This document shows, in pieces, positions 1 to 6,844 of a stretch of DNA of 14,535 bases. Both the position numbers and the translations under genes were made by a program. Where the stretch lies: NCBI GenBank assembly GCA_030698575.1, contig JAUYMQ010000591.1:1-14535 (forward strand). Direction: 5' to 3'. Under the pieces are notes generated by a model. It worked only from the letters and a program-made list of their open reading frames with translations. It ran no database searches and was not told the DNA's origin. The stretch comes from Deltaproteobacteria bacterium. Its GTDB lineage: Bacteria > JAUYMQ01. Every line of letters starts with the position of its first letter. Position 1 is the stretch's first letter.

Positions 1-540
1 CGGATAGGGAAGGTACTTGCGCGCGAACTCGAGGGGGAAGTTGTGCCCCAGCGGCTCGTTGAAGATTGCAACGCCGCCTGGCTTCAACACACGGTAGAGC
101 GCGTCACGCGACCCCGGCAGATCAACATGGTGGAGCACGCCGAACCCGACCGCGATGTCGAAGAAATTGTCGGGGTAGCGCATATTCTCGAACGTCATTT
201 CCTCCGGATGAACTCTGTCGCCCACGCCGTTCACATCGGCCACGCGGATGGCGTGAGCAATCATCTCTTTCGTAATGTCGAAGGACCAGACCTCGGCGCC
301 GGCTCGCGCGAAAAGCACGCTCACCCAGCCGGTCCCGCAGCCGCACTCGAGAAGGCGCTTCCCCTTGATGTCGCCGAGGATGTCGACCAGTCCGGGGCCC
401 TCGGCGAACTTGCCGGAACCGAAGTAGGACCGGTAGTCGCCGCGCACCTTGAGCTTCTCGTCCGGGACCTGCTTTCGCCGGACGTAGTCGCCCCAGAAGG
501 CTCGCTCCTTGTCATGCCGTGTGTCGCCTTCCGTTGCCAT
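1..540 (-). CDS. Class I SAM-dependent methyltransferase, C-terminus cut by window edge
   Basis: The 180 visible residues are the N-terminal part of a class I (Rossmann-fold) methyltransferase that uses S-adenosylmethionine. Motif I is LLECGCGTGWVS (about residues 63-74), the glycine-rich SAM-binding loop. It is followed by the acidic residue region SFDIT (about 86-90), the FDIAVGFGVLHHVD segment (about 127-140), and LKPGGVAIFNEPLGHN (about 152-167), which is the motif-III region. The ATG at 540 is preceded by AGGAGG four bases upstream, so the start is firm. The gene lies 51 bases downstream of hldE on the same strand, with no terminator between them, so it probably belongs to the same operon. 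In this setting it may methylate a sugar or a small metabolite. The sequence does not show the acceptor, and the part that would help decide is beyond position 1. Confidence 0.85.
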   Translation of the reverse strand, partial: MATEGDTRHDKERAFWGDYVRRKQVPDEKLKVRGDYRSYFGSGKFAEGPGLVDILGDIKGKRLLECGCGTGWVSVLFARAGAEVWSFDITKEMIAHAIRVADVNGVGDRVHPEEMTFENMRYPDNFFDIAVGFGVLHHVDLPGSRDALYRVLKPGGVAIFNEPLGHNFPLEFARKYLPYP

Positions 541-591
541 GCCGCCTCCTGCCCCCTGTTCTGCTGCCGCTACGCCGCCCTGGCCCGCGCC

Positions 592-2115
592 TCAGCCGGA
601 CCGCCCGCCGCGCCCGCGTGTTGCGCGCGCCAGAATCTCGGAGATCCGCGCCGCCCCCTCGAGCAGCGGTATGACCTCCACCTTACCGCCATAACGCGCC
701 ACGAGATCGTGCCCCACGACCTCCTCGGGCGCGTAGGTCGCCCCTTTCACCAAAACATCGGGCCGGATTCGCTGGATGATCTTCCGCGGCGTTTCTTCAC
801 CGAAGACGACGACATAGTTCACGCTGTCCAGTGCCGCGAGCACCTGGGCTCGCTCCGTGGCGGGAAGCAGCGGGCGCCCCTTTCCCTTGATACGCCGGAT
901 CGACGCGTCGTCGTTGATGCCCAGCACCAGCAGATCGCCGAACCGCCGGGCCTGGTCCAGCAGATGGATGTGCCCCGCGTGGAGCAGGTCGAAACATCCG
1001 TTTGTGAAAACCACCCGGAGCCCCGCGCGCCTGGCCGCGGCAACGCGATCCGCCAGGACCTCGAGCGATACGAGCTTCCCGGCTCCCGGGCCGCGCCGCT
1101 CCACCGCCTGACTCAACTCATCCGCCGTGATCGTGGCTGCTCCCACGCGGCCCACGACGATCCCCGACGCAACGTTCGCGAGCCGGGCGGCGGCTTCCAT
1201 CGGTGCGCCGGCCGCGTGGGCCAGCGCCAACGTCGAGAGAAAGGTGTCACCTGCGCCGGTCACGTCAAAGACTTCCGCTTTCTCGGCCGGAACGTGCGTC
1301 ATCGTCGCCGGTGGCCTGAAGACGAAGGCGCCCTCCCCGCCCCGCGTGATCACAACCCCCCGGCAGGCGGCCAGAGCGACGATACGCTCGGCGGCGCGCC
1401 TGAGGCCTCCCTCCACCGTCACGTCCGCGCCGGTGGCCCGCTCGGCCTCTGCCTGGTTCGGAACGATCGCCGTCGCCCCGCGGTACTTCGCGAAGCTCGA
1501 TCCCTTGGGGCCGACCATCACGGGAACCCCTGCCCTTGCCGCGCCGTCCAGCGCCGCCCGCAGCACCTTCTCGGTGAGCACACCCTTGGCGTAGTCGCTG
1601 ATGACAACGACGTCCGAGCGCCCGGCCCGCGAGGCCACGCGCGCCGCGATACCGGCTTCCGATTTGCCCGAAAGCGGGGCGGCGTCTTCGTGATCAATCC
1701 GGATCAGCTGCTGCCGCTGCGCGACAATCCGCGTCTTCTGCGTCGTCGGGCGCTTCGCCTCGAGCAGGACGCCCGGAACGCTCACCCCCAGGCGCCGGAG
1801 ATCAGCCCGTGCCCGCTCGCCCGCCTCGTCACGCCCCAGGACGCCTATGCATTCCACGCGCGCTCCGAGGCGCGCCAGGTTGTGCGCCACGTTCGCCGCG
1901 CCGCCGAGAACCCAGCTCTCTTCGGCCTTCGTCAGAACCGGCACGGGCGCTTCGGGCGATACGCGGTTGATATCCCCGCGCAGGTAGTGATCCACCATGA
2001 GATCGCCGACGACGAGGGCCCTGAGGCCGTTCATCCGCGCCAGGAGGGAGGCGAGATCGCCCATGTCCCCGGCGCCGCCCTTCCTCGCCCGCTTGCTGGT
2101 TCGCTTTCCGGCCAT
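592..2115 (-). CDS. hldE: Bifunctional heptose-7-phosphate kinase / heptose-1-phosphate adenylyltransferase (HldE/RfaE)
   Basis: 507 residues; the E. coli enzyme has 477. The N-terminal PfkB-type kinase (about 30-335) phosphorylates D-glycero-D-manno-heptose 7-phosphate at C1. It shows RVSPEAPVPV (51-60), GGAANVAHN (71-79), VISDYAKGVL (171-180) and the signature DVTGAGDTF with the catalytic-base Asp at 290. The C-terminal cytidylyltransferase-like domain (about 365-497) adds AMP; it shows TNGCFDLLHAGH (371-382) with the HxGH nucleotide motif, and LVKGATYAPEE (455-465). Two places differ from the usual family pattern: VGPKG (201-205) where DPKG is common, and EGAARISEIL (486-495) where an STT-type motif is expected. 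The start ATG is set by AGGAGG at 2125-2120, which overlaps the stop codon of the aminotransferase gene, suggesting coupled translation. The product, ADP-heptose, serves LPS core or a heptose-containing glycan. GmhA and GmhB are not in the window. Confidence 0.95.
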   Translation of the reverse strand: MAGKRTSKRARKGGAGDMGDLASLLARMNGLRALVVGDLMVDHYLRGDINRVSPEAPVPVLTKAEESWVLGGAANVAHNLARLGARVECIGVLGRDEAGERARADLRRLGVSVPGVLLEAKRPTTQKTRIVAQRQQLIRIDHEDAAPLSGKSEAGIAARVASRAGRSDVVVISDYAKGVLTEKVLRAALDGAARAGVPVMVGPKGSSFAKYRGATAIVPNQAEAERATGADVTVEGGLRRAAERIVALAACRGVVITRGGEGAFVFRPPATMTHVPAEKAEVFDVTGAGDTFLSTLALAHAAGAPMEAAARLANVASGIVVGRVGAATITADELSQAVERRGPGAGKLVSLEVLADRVAAARRAGLRVVFTNGCFDLLHAGHIHLLDQARRFGDLLVLGINDDASIRRIKGKGRPLLPATERAQVLAALDSVNYVVVFGEETPRKIIQRIRPDVLVKGATYAPEEVVGHDLVARYGGKVEVIPLLEGAARISEILARATRGRGGRSG

Positions 2116-2123
2116 GACCCCTC

Positions 2124-3227
2124 CTACGCGAAGCAGGATCGGACCGCTTCCGCGACGTAGGCCCGCGCATCTTCCGGGAGTTCAGGATAGATGGGCAGCG
2201 AAACGGTCTCCCGCGCCGCGCGCTCGGACTCCGGGAAATCCCCCTCACGGTGCCCGAGCGAGGCGAAACACTTCTGCAGGTGCAACGGCAGGGGATAATA
2301 AAGCGCGTGGCCGATCCCCTTCGCCGAGAGCTGCTTCACCAGGCCGTCCCGGTCGGGCACGCGAATCGTGTACTGATTGTAGACATGCAGATTTCCCTCA
2401 CGCGCCACCGGCCGTCCGATTTCCGTGACGTCGGCGAAGGCGCCGTCGTAGAAGGCTGCGTGCGCCGCCCTTCCCGCACTCCATCGGTCGAGATGGGGGA
2501 GCTTCGCGAGGAGGACCGCGGCCTGAAGCGTGTCGAGCCGGCTGTTCACCCCGACGAGCGAGTGGAAGTACTTCGGCTGGCTGCCGTGGACGCGAAGAAT
2601 GCGCATCCGCTCGGCCAGCGCCGGATCGTTGCAGACCGCCATGCCGCCGTCGCCAAAGCAGCCCAGATTCTTGGACGGGAAGAAGCTGAAGCAACCGATG
2701 TCCCCGAGACTCCCCGCCCGTCTGCCTTGCTGTTCAGCACCGATGGCCTGTGCGGCGTCCTCGACGATTGCGATGCCGCGCCGCTTCGCCAGATCCGTGA
2801 TTGGCCCCATGTCCGCGCACTGGCCGAACAGATGCACCGGAATGATAGCCTTCGTTCGCGCGGTGATGGCGCTCTCGAGCCGATCGGGATCGAGATTGTA
2901 GGTATCAGGCTGGATGTCGACGAACACCGGCTTGGCGCCGACGTTCCAGATGGCGCCGGCGGTGGCGAAGAAGGTGTAGGGAACCGTGACGACCTCGTCG
3001 CCCGGCCCCACTTCAAGGGCGCGCAGGGCCAGATAGAGCGCGTCGGTGCCCGAAGCGCATCCCACGCCCGCGGCCGTCCCGGAATAGTCGGCGATCGCTT
3101 TTTCGAGCCGGCCCACCTGGCCGCCCAGGATGAAATTCTGCGCATCGAGGACTTCCTCCATAGAGGCGCGGACGTCGTCCTTGATTGTCTCGTACTGCGC
3201 TTTGAGATCGAGAAGAGATACCTTCAC
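2124..3227 (-). CDS. wbpE: DegT/DnrJ/EryC1/StrS sugar aminotransferase, WbpE-like
   Basis: 367-residue PLP-dependent aminotransferase of the sugar-nucleotide family; P. aeruginosa WbpE is of similar length. The PLP lysine is K186 in SFFPSKNLGCFGDGG (181-195). The phosphate-binding region is CASGTDAL (57-64), the cofactor-ring Asp is D157 in VEDAAQA, and VHLFGQ (131-136) is typical of the family. It is probably the 3-amination step that converts UDP-2-acetamido-3-oxo-glucuronate to the 3-amino sugar, with glutamate as donor. This assignment rests mainly on its place directly after a WbpD-like acetyltransferase and a WbpB-like oxidoreductase. The start is a GTG at 3227, four bases after the upstream stop, with GGAGG 9 bases before it. 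An ATG four codons long in another frame overlaps this region and is not the start. Family certain, exact substrate inferred. Confidence 0.93.
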   Translation of the reverse strand: MKVSLLDLKAQYETIKDDVRASMEEVLDAQNFILGGQVGRLEKAIADYSGTAAGVGCASGTDALYLALRALEVGPGDEVVTVPYTFFATAGAIWNVGAKPVFVDIQPDTYNLDPDRLESAITARTKAIIPVHLFGQCADMGPITDLAKRRGIAIVEDAAQAIGAEQQGRRAGSLGDIGCFSFFPSKNLGCFGDGGMAVCNDPALAERMRILRVHGSQPKYFHSLVGVNSRLDTLQAAVLLAKLPHLDRWSAGRAAHAAFYDGAFADVTEIGRPVAREGNLHVYNQYTIRVPDRDGLVKQLSAKGIGHALYYPLPLHLQKCFASLGHREGDFPESERAARETVSLPIYPELPEDARAYVAEAVRSCFA

Positions 3228-3231
3228 GCCG

Positions 3232-3867
3232 TCATCCCTCCGCTACTTGCTTGCGCACGGGCCCGCCCGTGCAGTGAATGGCACCGGAGCGCATCTCGTA
3301 GACGCGCCCGCACTCCGCACACCGTGCTTCCCGCTCGGCGTCGCTGGCTTTCAGCGGCAGCTTCAGGCCGCACTCGCAGGCGTAGCCGTGAAGCCGCGCC
3401 GGATTGCCCACGACGACGGCGTAGTCCGGCACGTCCTTGGTGACCACCGCCCCTGCCCCCACGAAGGAGTAACGCCCCAGCGTAGAGCCGCAGATGATGG
3501 TGGCGTTCGCGCCTATGGTCGCACCCTTTCGGACCAGCGTCCGGTGATAGTCCTCGGGGCGGTTGCGCGGCGTGCCCGAACGCGGCGTAACGATATTCGT
3601 GAAGACCATGCTCGGGCCGCAGAAGACCTCGTCTTCAAGGATCACGCCGGTGTAGATCGAAACGTTGTTCTGGATCTTCACGTCGTCGCCGATCACCACC
3701 CCCGGCGAGATCACCACGTTCTGGCCAAGGTTGCATCGCCGCCCGATCTTCGAGCCCTTCATGACATGGGAGAAGTGCCAGATTTTCGTCCCCTCGCCGA
3801 TCTCGGCGCCCTCGTCCACGCAGGCGGAGTCGTGCGCGAACCAGCGACCTTCGCCCGTCCCGCTCAT
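3232..3867 (-). CDS. wbpD: Left-handed beta-helix sugar N-acetyltransferase, WbpD/WlbB-like
   Basis: 211 residues. From about 12 to 160 the sequence is built of hexapeptide repeats ([48 protein letters not shown]), the left-handed beta-helix of acetyl-CoA-dependent transferases that act as trimers. FTN with N91 matches the catalytic Asn region of the WlbB/WbpD group, and the loop TPRSGTPRN (94-102) is typical. It probably acetylates the 3-amino group of UDP-2-acetamido-3-amino-glucuronate. The C-terminal tail has two Cys pairs, CECG (164-167) and CAEC (183-186), suggesting a small zinc ribbon. The reading frame is open much further upstream to 4818, but that extension is low-complexity antisense-like sequence. 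The ATG at 3867 overlaps the stop of the preceding oxidoreductase as ATGA and gives a family-typical N-terminus, with AAGG upstream. Confidence 0.92.
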   Translation of the reverse strand: MSGTGEGRWFAHDSACVDEGAEIGEGTKIWHFSHVMKGSKIGRRCNLGQNVVISPGVVIGDDVKIQNNVSIYTGVILEDEVFCGPSMVFTNIVTPRSGTPRNRPEDYHRTLVRKGATIGANATIICGSTLGRYSFVGAGAVVTKDVPDYAVVVGNPARLHGYACECGLKLPLKASDAEREARCAECGRVYEMRSGAIHCTGGPVRKQVAEG

Positions 3868-4925
3868 GAGGTGGCCTTTCCGCGCAGCGCGGCGCCCCGC
3901 GGCTCGGTGAGGGTCATCGGCCGCCCGCCCTCCGCCAGCGAATGGTGCGCGGCCTCGAGCACCCTGACGACGCGCAGCCCCTCCTGGCCGCTCGTGCGGG
4001 GGGTCCGTCCCGTCTCGATACACTCGACGAAGTGCGCGCACTCGCGGCGCAGCGGCTCCGTCATGTCGAGGTGGGGGATGAAGATGTCGCCCTGCCTGAG
4101 CGTGATCGCTTCGTTGTAGGACGCGTAACCCCCGACCTCGGCCCCCTTGTCGTAGATCTTGATCTTCTCTGAAGCCTCCATGTCGTCGAACACGACCATC
4201 TTTTTCGACCCCACGATCGTCATCTTTCGCATCTTGTGGGGGTCGAGCCAGCTCACGTGGATCTGGGCCATCCGCCCGTCGGGAAAATGCAGGTTCACGA
4301 AGACCACGTCCTGGACGCCGGGGCGAAGGTAGGACTCGCCTCGCGCGCTGACCGTTTCGGGATCGTCCCGGAACAGGTGGAGGATCACCGACACGTCGTG
4401 GGGGGCGAGGCTCCACCAGGCATTCTCGTCCTTGCGGACCACGCCGAGGTTGAGGCGCTGGGTGTACATATAATGAATGTCGCCCAGCTCGCCCGACTCC
4501 ACGAGCATCTCGAGCTTGTCCACGGCGGGGTGATAGAGCAGAAGGTGACCCACCATGAGCTTCAGATCCCGCTCGGCGGCCAGCTTCACGAGCGCGGCGG
4601 CGTCCGCCGACTCCATTGTCAGCGGCTTCTCCACGTAAACGTGCTTGCCCGCCTCGAGCGCAGCCTTCGCGATGCGGAAGTGGGTGGGCGCGTCGGTGGC
4701 GATGGCGACGCCATTCACCTCGTCGCTTGCCAGAACCTCTTCGAGTTTCGTCGTGACGCGGGTCTCGGGGTGCTGGGCCGCGATGCGACCGAGGGTCGCC
4801 TCGTTCAGATCGCAGCACCAGGAGAGCCTGGCGCCCTTCAGCCCCGCGAAGTTCCGGACGAGGTTCTTCCCCCAGCCTCCCGCACCGATGACGGCGATCT
4901 GTATCTCGCCCAACCTGACCTCCAT
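3864..4925 (-). CDS. wbpB: Gfo/Idh/MocA-family NAD(P)-dependent sugar oxidoreductase, WbpB-like
   Basis: 353 residues from the ATG at 4925. The N-terminal Rossmann fold carries [11 protein letters not shown] (11-21) for NAD(P), followed by the family hallmark VYVEKPL (96-102), whose Lys helps catalysis. The C-terminal alpha/beta substrate domain includes [13 protein letters not shown] (173-185); the His-Asp pair here is typical of the group. The best role is oxidation of UDP-GlcNAcA at C3 (WbpB), the step before the aminotransferase and acetyltransferase encoded immediately downstream. The start is uncertain. The ATG has only a weak upstream signal, whereas a TTG at 4913 sits four bases after a perfect GGAGGT, giving [10 protein letters not shown], a natural family N-terminus. 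A GTG at 4985 would add 20 non-homologous residues and overlap the PHP gene. It follows the PHP gene after 16 bases. Confidence 0.88.
   Translation of the reverse strand: MEVRLGEIQIAVIGAGGWGKNLVRNFAGLKGARLSWCCDLNEATLGRIAAQHPETRVTTKLEEVLASDEVNGVAIATDAPTHFRIAKAALEAGKHVYVEKPLTMESADAAALVKLAAERDLKLMVGHLLLYHPAVDKLEMLVESGELGDIHYMYTQRLNLGVVRKDENAWWSLAPHDVSVILHLFRDDPETVSARGESYLRPGVQDVVFVNLHFPDGRMAQIHVSWLDPHKMRKMTIVGSKKMVVFDDMEASEKIKIYDKGAEVGGYASYNEAITLRQGDIFIPHLDMTEPLRRECAHFVECIETGRTPRTSGQEGLRVVRVLEAAHHSLAEGGRPMTLTEPRGAALRGKATS
4918..4923 (-). promoter_or_regulatory. Strong Shine-Dalgarno sequence inside the annotated oxidoreductase start
   Basis: GGAGGT lies at 4923-4918 on the minus strand, immediately after the first bases of the ATG at 4925, and is four bases upstream of a TTG at 4913. 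It is the strongest ribosome binding site near this gene and favours TTG as the true start. The product would then lack the first four residues of the ATG version. Confidence 0.5.
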
Positions 4926-4941
4926 GGCCGGATGGCGCCTG

Positions 4942-5847
4942 TCAGGCGCCGTCCTGCACTGCAGCGCCGCGCGCAGGGGCGTCACGCCTGCACGCCACGC
5001 GCTCGCGTACGTCGTCGAGAATCGCGTAGGGGATGCGCCCGCCGCCGCGCGTCCGTCCCAGTCGCACGTTCGTCTTCCGGTCGCCGTGAAAATCCGAGCC
5101 CCCCGTCGGAACGAGGGACAGCCGCCGCGCTATGCGCACGCAGGCGGCCGTCGCAGCTTCGTCGTGCGCGCTCGTGAAGCATTCGAGCCCCTCGAGCCCC
5201 GCGTCGACCAGGCTCGCGAGGAACGCTTCCAGCTCGTCGTGATCGCGCGTCCGAACGAAGGCCGGATGCGCCACCGATGCGAGCCCGCCCGCATCGCGGA
5301 TGAGTGTCACGGCCTCCTCCGCGCTCACTGCCTCCCGCGGCGCGTAGCCGGGGCCGCCTTCCTTCAGGTATCGCGCGAAAGCCTCCTCGATCGAACCGAC
5401 GTAGCCGCGGGCCACCATCGCGCTGGCGATGTGAGGACGGCCCAGGCTCCCTTCTCCGGAGATGCGGCGCACTTCATCGAGATCCAGCGGCATGCCGAGC
5501 GACTCGAGCTTCTCCAGCACCCGCGCAGCACGCGATTGGCGGGCATCCCGCTGACGGGCCAGGACGAGTTGCAGGGGGGACTCCGGCGCCTCACCGCCGC
5601 TCACGTCCAGCCCCAGCACGTGAACTTCGCCGTGCTTCGAGCGGGCGCTGATCTCCACACCCGCGATGATCTCCACGCCCTCCTCCCGACCAGCCTCCCG
5701 CGCCTCGGCTAGCCCGTCGAGAACGTCGTGATCCGTGAGGGCGATGGCCGCCAGGCCCGCCTTGCGCGCCTCCGCGACCAACCTCCGGGGATCGAGCGTC
5801 CCGTCGGAGAAAGTCGAGTGCGTATGAAGATCGACGAAACGGCTCAT
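4942..5847 (-). CDS. PHP-family metal-dependent phosphoesterase (TrpH/YciV type, probable pAp phosphatase or RNase AM)
   Basis: 301 residues. The PHP metal site is complete: FVDLHTHSTFSDG with H8, H10 and D15 (4-16), TDHD with D39 and H40, GVEIS with E65, H76 in EVHVLGLD, AHP with H194, and GSDFHGD with D252 and H254. The fold is a distorted TIM barrel with a small inserted helical region (about 95-170) around GRPHIASAM. Characterised relatives hydrolyse the 3' phosphate of 3',5'-bisphosphonucleosides such as pAp and trim short RNAs 5' to 3'. It lies directly after the APS kinase gene, which makes pAp removal after sulfate transfer an attractive role, but this is inferred. The frame is open up to 6012; the ATG at 5847 is chosen because the catalytic HTH motif normally lies within ten residues of the N-terminus. 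GGGAAG precedes it. The C-terminal residues after about 285 look unstructured. Confidence 0.9.
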   Translation of the reverse strand: MSRFVDLHTHSTFSDGTLDPRRLVAEARKAGLAAIALTDHDVLDGLAEAREAGREEGVEIIAGVEISARSKHGEVHVLGLDVSGGEAPESPLQLVLARQRDARQSRAARVLEKLESLGMPLDLDEVRRISGEGSLGRPHIASAMVARGYVGSIEEAFARYLKEGGPGYAPREAVSAEEAVTLIRDAGGLASVAHPAFVRTRDHDELEAFLASLVDAGLEGLECFTSAHDEAATAACVRIARRLSLVPTGGSDFHGDRKTNVRLGRTRGGGRIPYAILDDVRERVACRRDAPARGAAVQDGA

Positions 5848-5905
5848 TGATACGCTTCCCTGTGGGCGTCCGGGAAAGTCCCCGCCGGCGAGCGGCGCCG
5901 CGGTC

Positions 5906-6547
5906 TCACTCGTCGGAGCCTCTCGCTCCGCCTTCGCGCTCGAGATAGCCCAGTCGCTCGAGCCGCTTCTTGATCTCGGACTCTTCTCCGGCGCTGTAGG
6001 CTCCGCCGCCAATGGAGGGCGCGGGGAGGTGGCCCAGGCGTTCGAGTGTGGCGAGCACCCTCTCTGCCGACTTGTCGGCGCTTTCCTGATCGGTCTCCAC
6101 CACCAGTTCCGCCGAGAGCGGCTCCTCGTAGGGATCCGAAACTCCGGTGAACTCCTTGATCTCCCCCTTGATGGCTTTCTCGTAGAGCCCTTTCACGTCG
6201 CGCTCGATGCAGACGTCGAGGGGGCATTTCACGAACACCTCCACGAAGTTTCCGATCATCTCCCGCGCTTCATCCCGGATCCCCCGGTAAGGAGAGATCG
6301 CCGCCACCAGCACCGCCACGCCGTTGCGTGAAAGAAGATGCGACACGAAGGCTATGCGGCGGATGTTGGTGTCGCGATCCTCCCGCGAGAAACCGAGGCC
6401 CTTCGACAGATGCGTCCTGACCACGTCGCCGTCGAGAACCTCCACCTTGAGCCCGCGCTCCCGAAGGGTCTTCTCGACGACCTTCGAGACCGTTGTCTTT
6501 CCGGCGCCCGAGAGGCCGGTGAACCACAGTGTGAATCCCTGACTCAT
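5906..6547 (-). CDS. cysC: Adenylylsulfate (APS) kinase CysC with C-terminal extension
   Basis: 213 residues; stand-alone CysC is usually about 175-200. It phosphorylates adenosine 5'-phosphosulfate with ATP to give PAPS, the sulfate donor of sulfotransferases. The P-loop is GLSGAGKTT (11-19), the DGD motif is at 39-41, [21 protein letters not shown] (44-64) is the family-typical APS-binding region, and AAISPY (83-88) holds the conserved Ser. The core ends near [10 protein letters not shown] (165-174). A tail follows with a short helix [13 protein letters not shown] (191-203), not part of the kinase fold. The frame extends to 6601, but the ATG at 6547 has AAGGA seven bases upstream and places the P-loop correctly. 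No CysD/CysN sulfurylase or sulfate reduction gene is nearby, so a role in sulfating a glycan rather than in assimilation is likely (inference). Confidence 0.94.
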   Translation of the reverse strand: MSQGFTLWFTGLSGAGKTTVSKVVEKTLRERGLKVEVLDGDVVRTHLSKGLGFSREDRDTNIRRIAFVSHLLSRNGVAVLVAAISPYRGIRDEAREMIGNFVEVFVKCPLDVCIERDVKGLYEKAIKGEIKEFTGVSDPYEEPLSAELVVETDQESADKSAERVLATLERLGHLPAPSIGGGAYSAGEESEIKKRLERLGYLEREGGARGSDE

Positions 6548-6629
6548 TTGCTTTCCTTCGCAGATTCCGGACCTCTCGGCCCTGGTTGAGGCGCGGAGCA
6601 CGGCGCCCGCCTGTCCCGGCGCGGCGGCG

Positions 6630-6806
6630 CTAGAACAGAGCGTAGATGAAGGGCGCGACGACGCTCTTCTCGGTAACGACGATCAGCACGCTCAAGGCCA
6701 CCATCATGAACAGGATGGGCCCGAGCCACCATTTCTTGCGTTCACGCATGAAAGCCCAGAGCTCGCCGAATATCGAGAGCCGCTTGAAACCATCCTTGAA
6801 ACTCAT
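6630..6806 (-). CDS. Small DUF5989-family membrane protein of carbamoyltransferase loci
   Basis: 58-residue protein starting [19 protein letters not shown] and ending APFIYALF. It has an amphipathic basic N-terminus, the [10 protein letters not shown] turn (21-30), one hydrophobic membrane segment (about 29-45, [14 protein letters not shown]) and a short hydrophobic tail. This pattern is that of the DUF5989 family, small proteins of unknown function usually encoded beside NodU/CmcH-type carbamoyltransferases; the saxitoxin cluster has a comparable small protein. The ATG at 6806 has AAGGAG five bases upstream. The gene sits 38 bases after the carbamoyltransferase stop. The likely orientation places the basic residues in the cytoplasm. 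A role in docking the carbamoyltransferase to the membrane is plausible but not shown. A longer open frame at 6544-6732 on the same strand is out of frame with this gene and is not coding. Confidence 0.85.
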   Translation of the reverse strand: MSFKDGFKRLSIFGELWAFMRERKKWWLGPILFMMVALSVLIVVTEKSVVAPFIYALF

Positions 6807-6844
6807 TCTCGCTCCTTGTTGGCGGCCCGACCCCGGATGGGCGG

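Noticed and set aside
43-2160. Plus-strand open frame of 705 codons
   Set aside because: It is antisense to the methyltransferase and hldE, whose motifs are clear. The translation is rich in Arg, His, Pro and Ala with no domain, as expected for a mirror frame in GC-rich DNA.
2250-3443. Plus-strand open frame of 397 codons
   Set aside because: Antisense to the aminotransferase and acetyltransferase genes; no recognisable motif and no membrane or domain pattern.
3868-4818. N-terminal extension of the acetyltransferase to 528 codons
   Set aside because: The extension overlaps the oxidoreductase gene, is low-complexity Arg/Gly/Pro-rich and has no homology pattern. The ATGA overlap at 3867 gives the natural start.
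5848-6012. N-terminal extension of the PHP protein (55 residues)
   Set aside because: It overlaps the cysC gene and would move the metal-binding HTH motif far from the N-terminus; the internal ATG fits the family.
6544-6732. 62-codon minus-strand open frame between cysC and the carbamoyltransferase
   Set aside because: Out of frame with the DUF5989 gene at 6806-6630, which has a good ribosome site and a proper membrane segment; this frame is charged and featureless.
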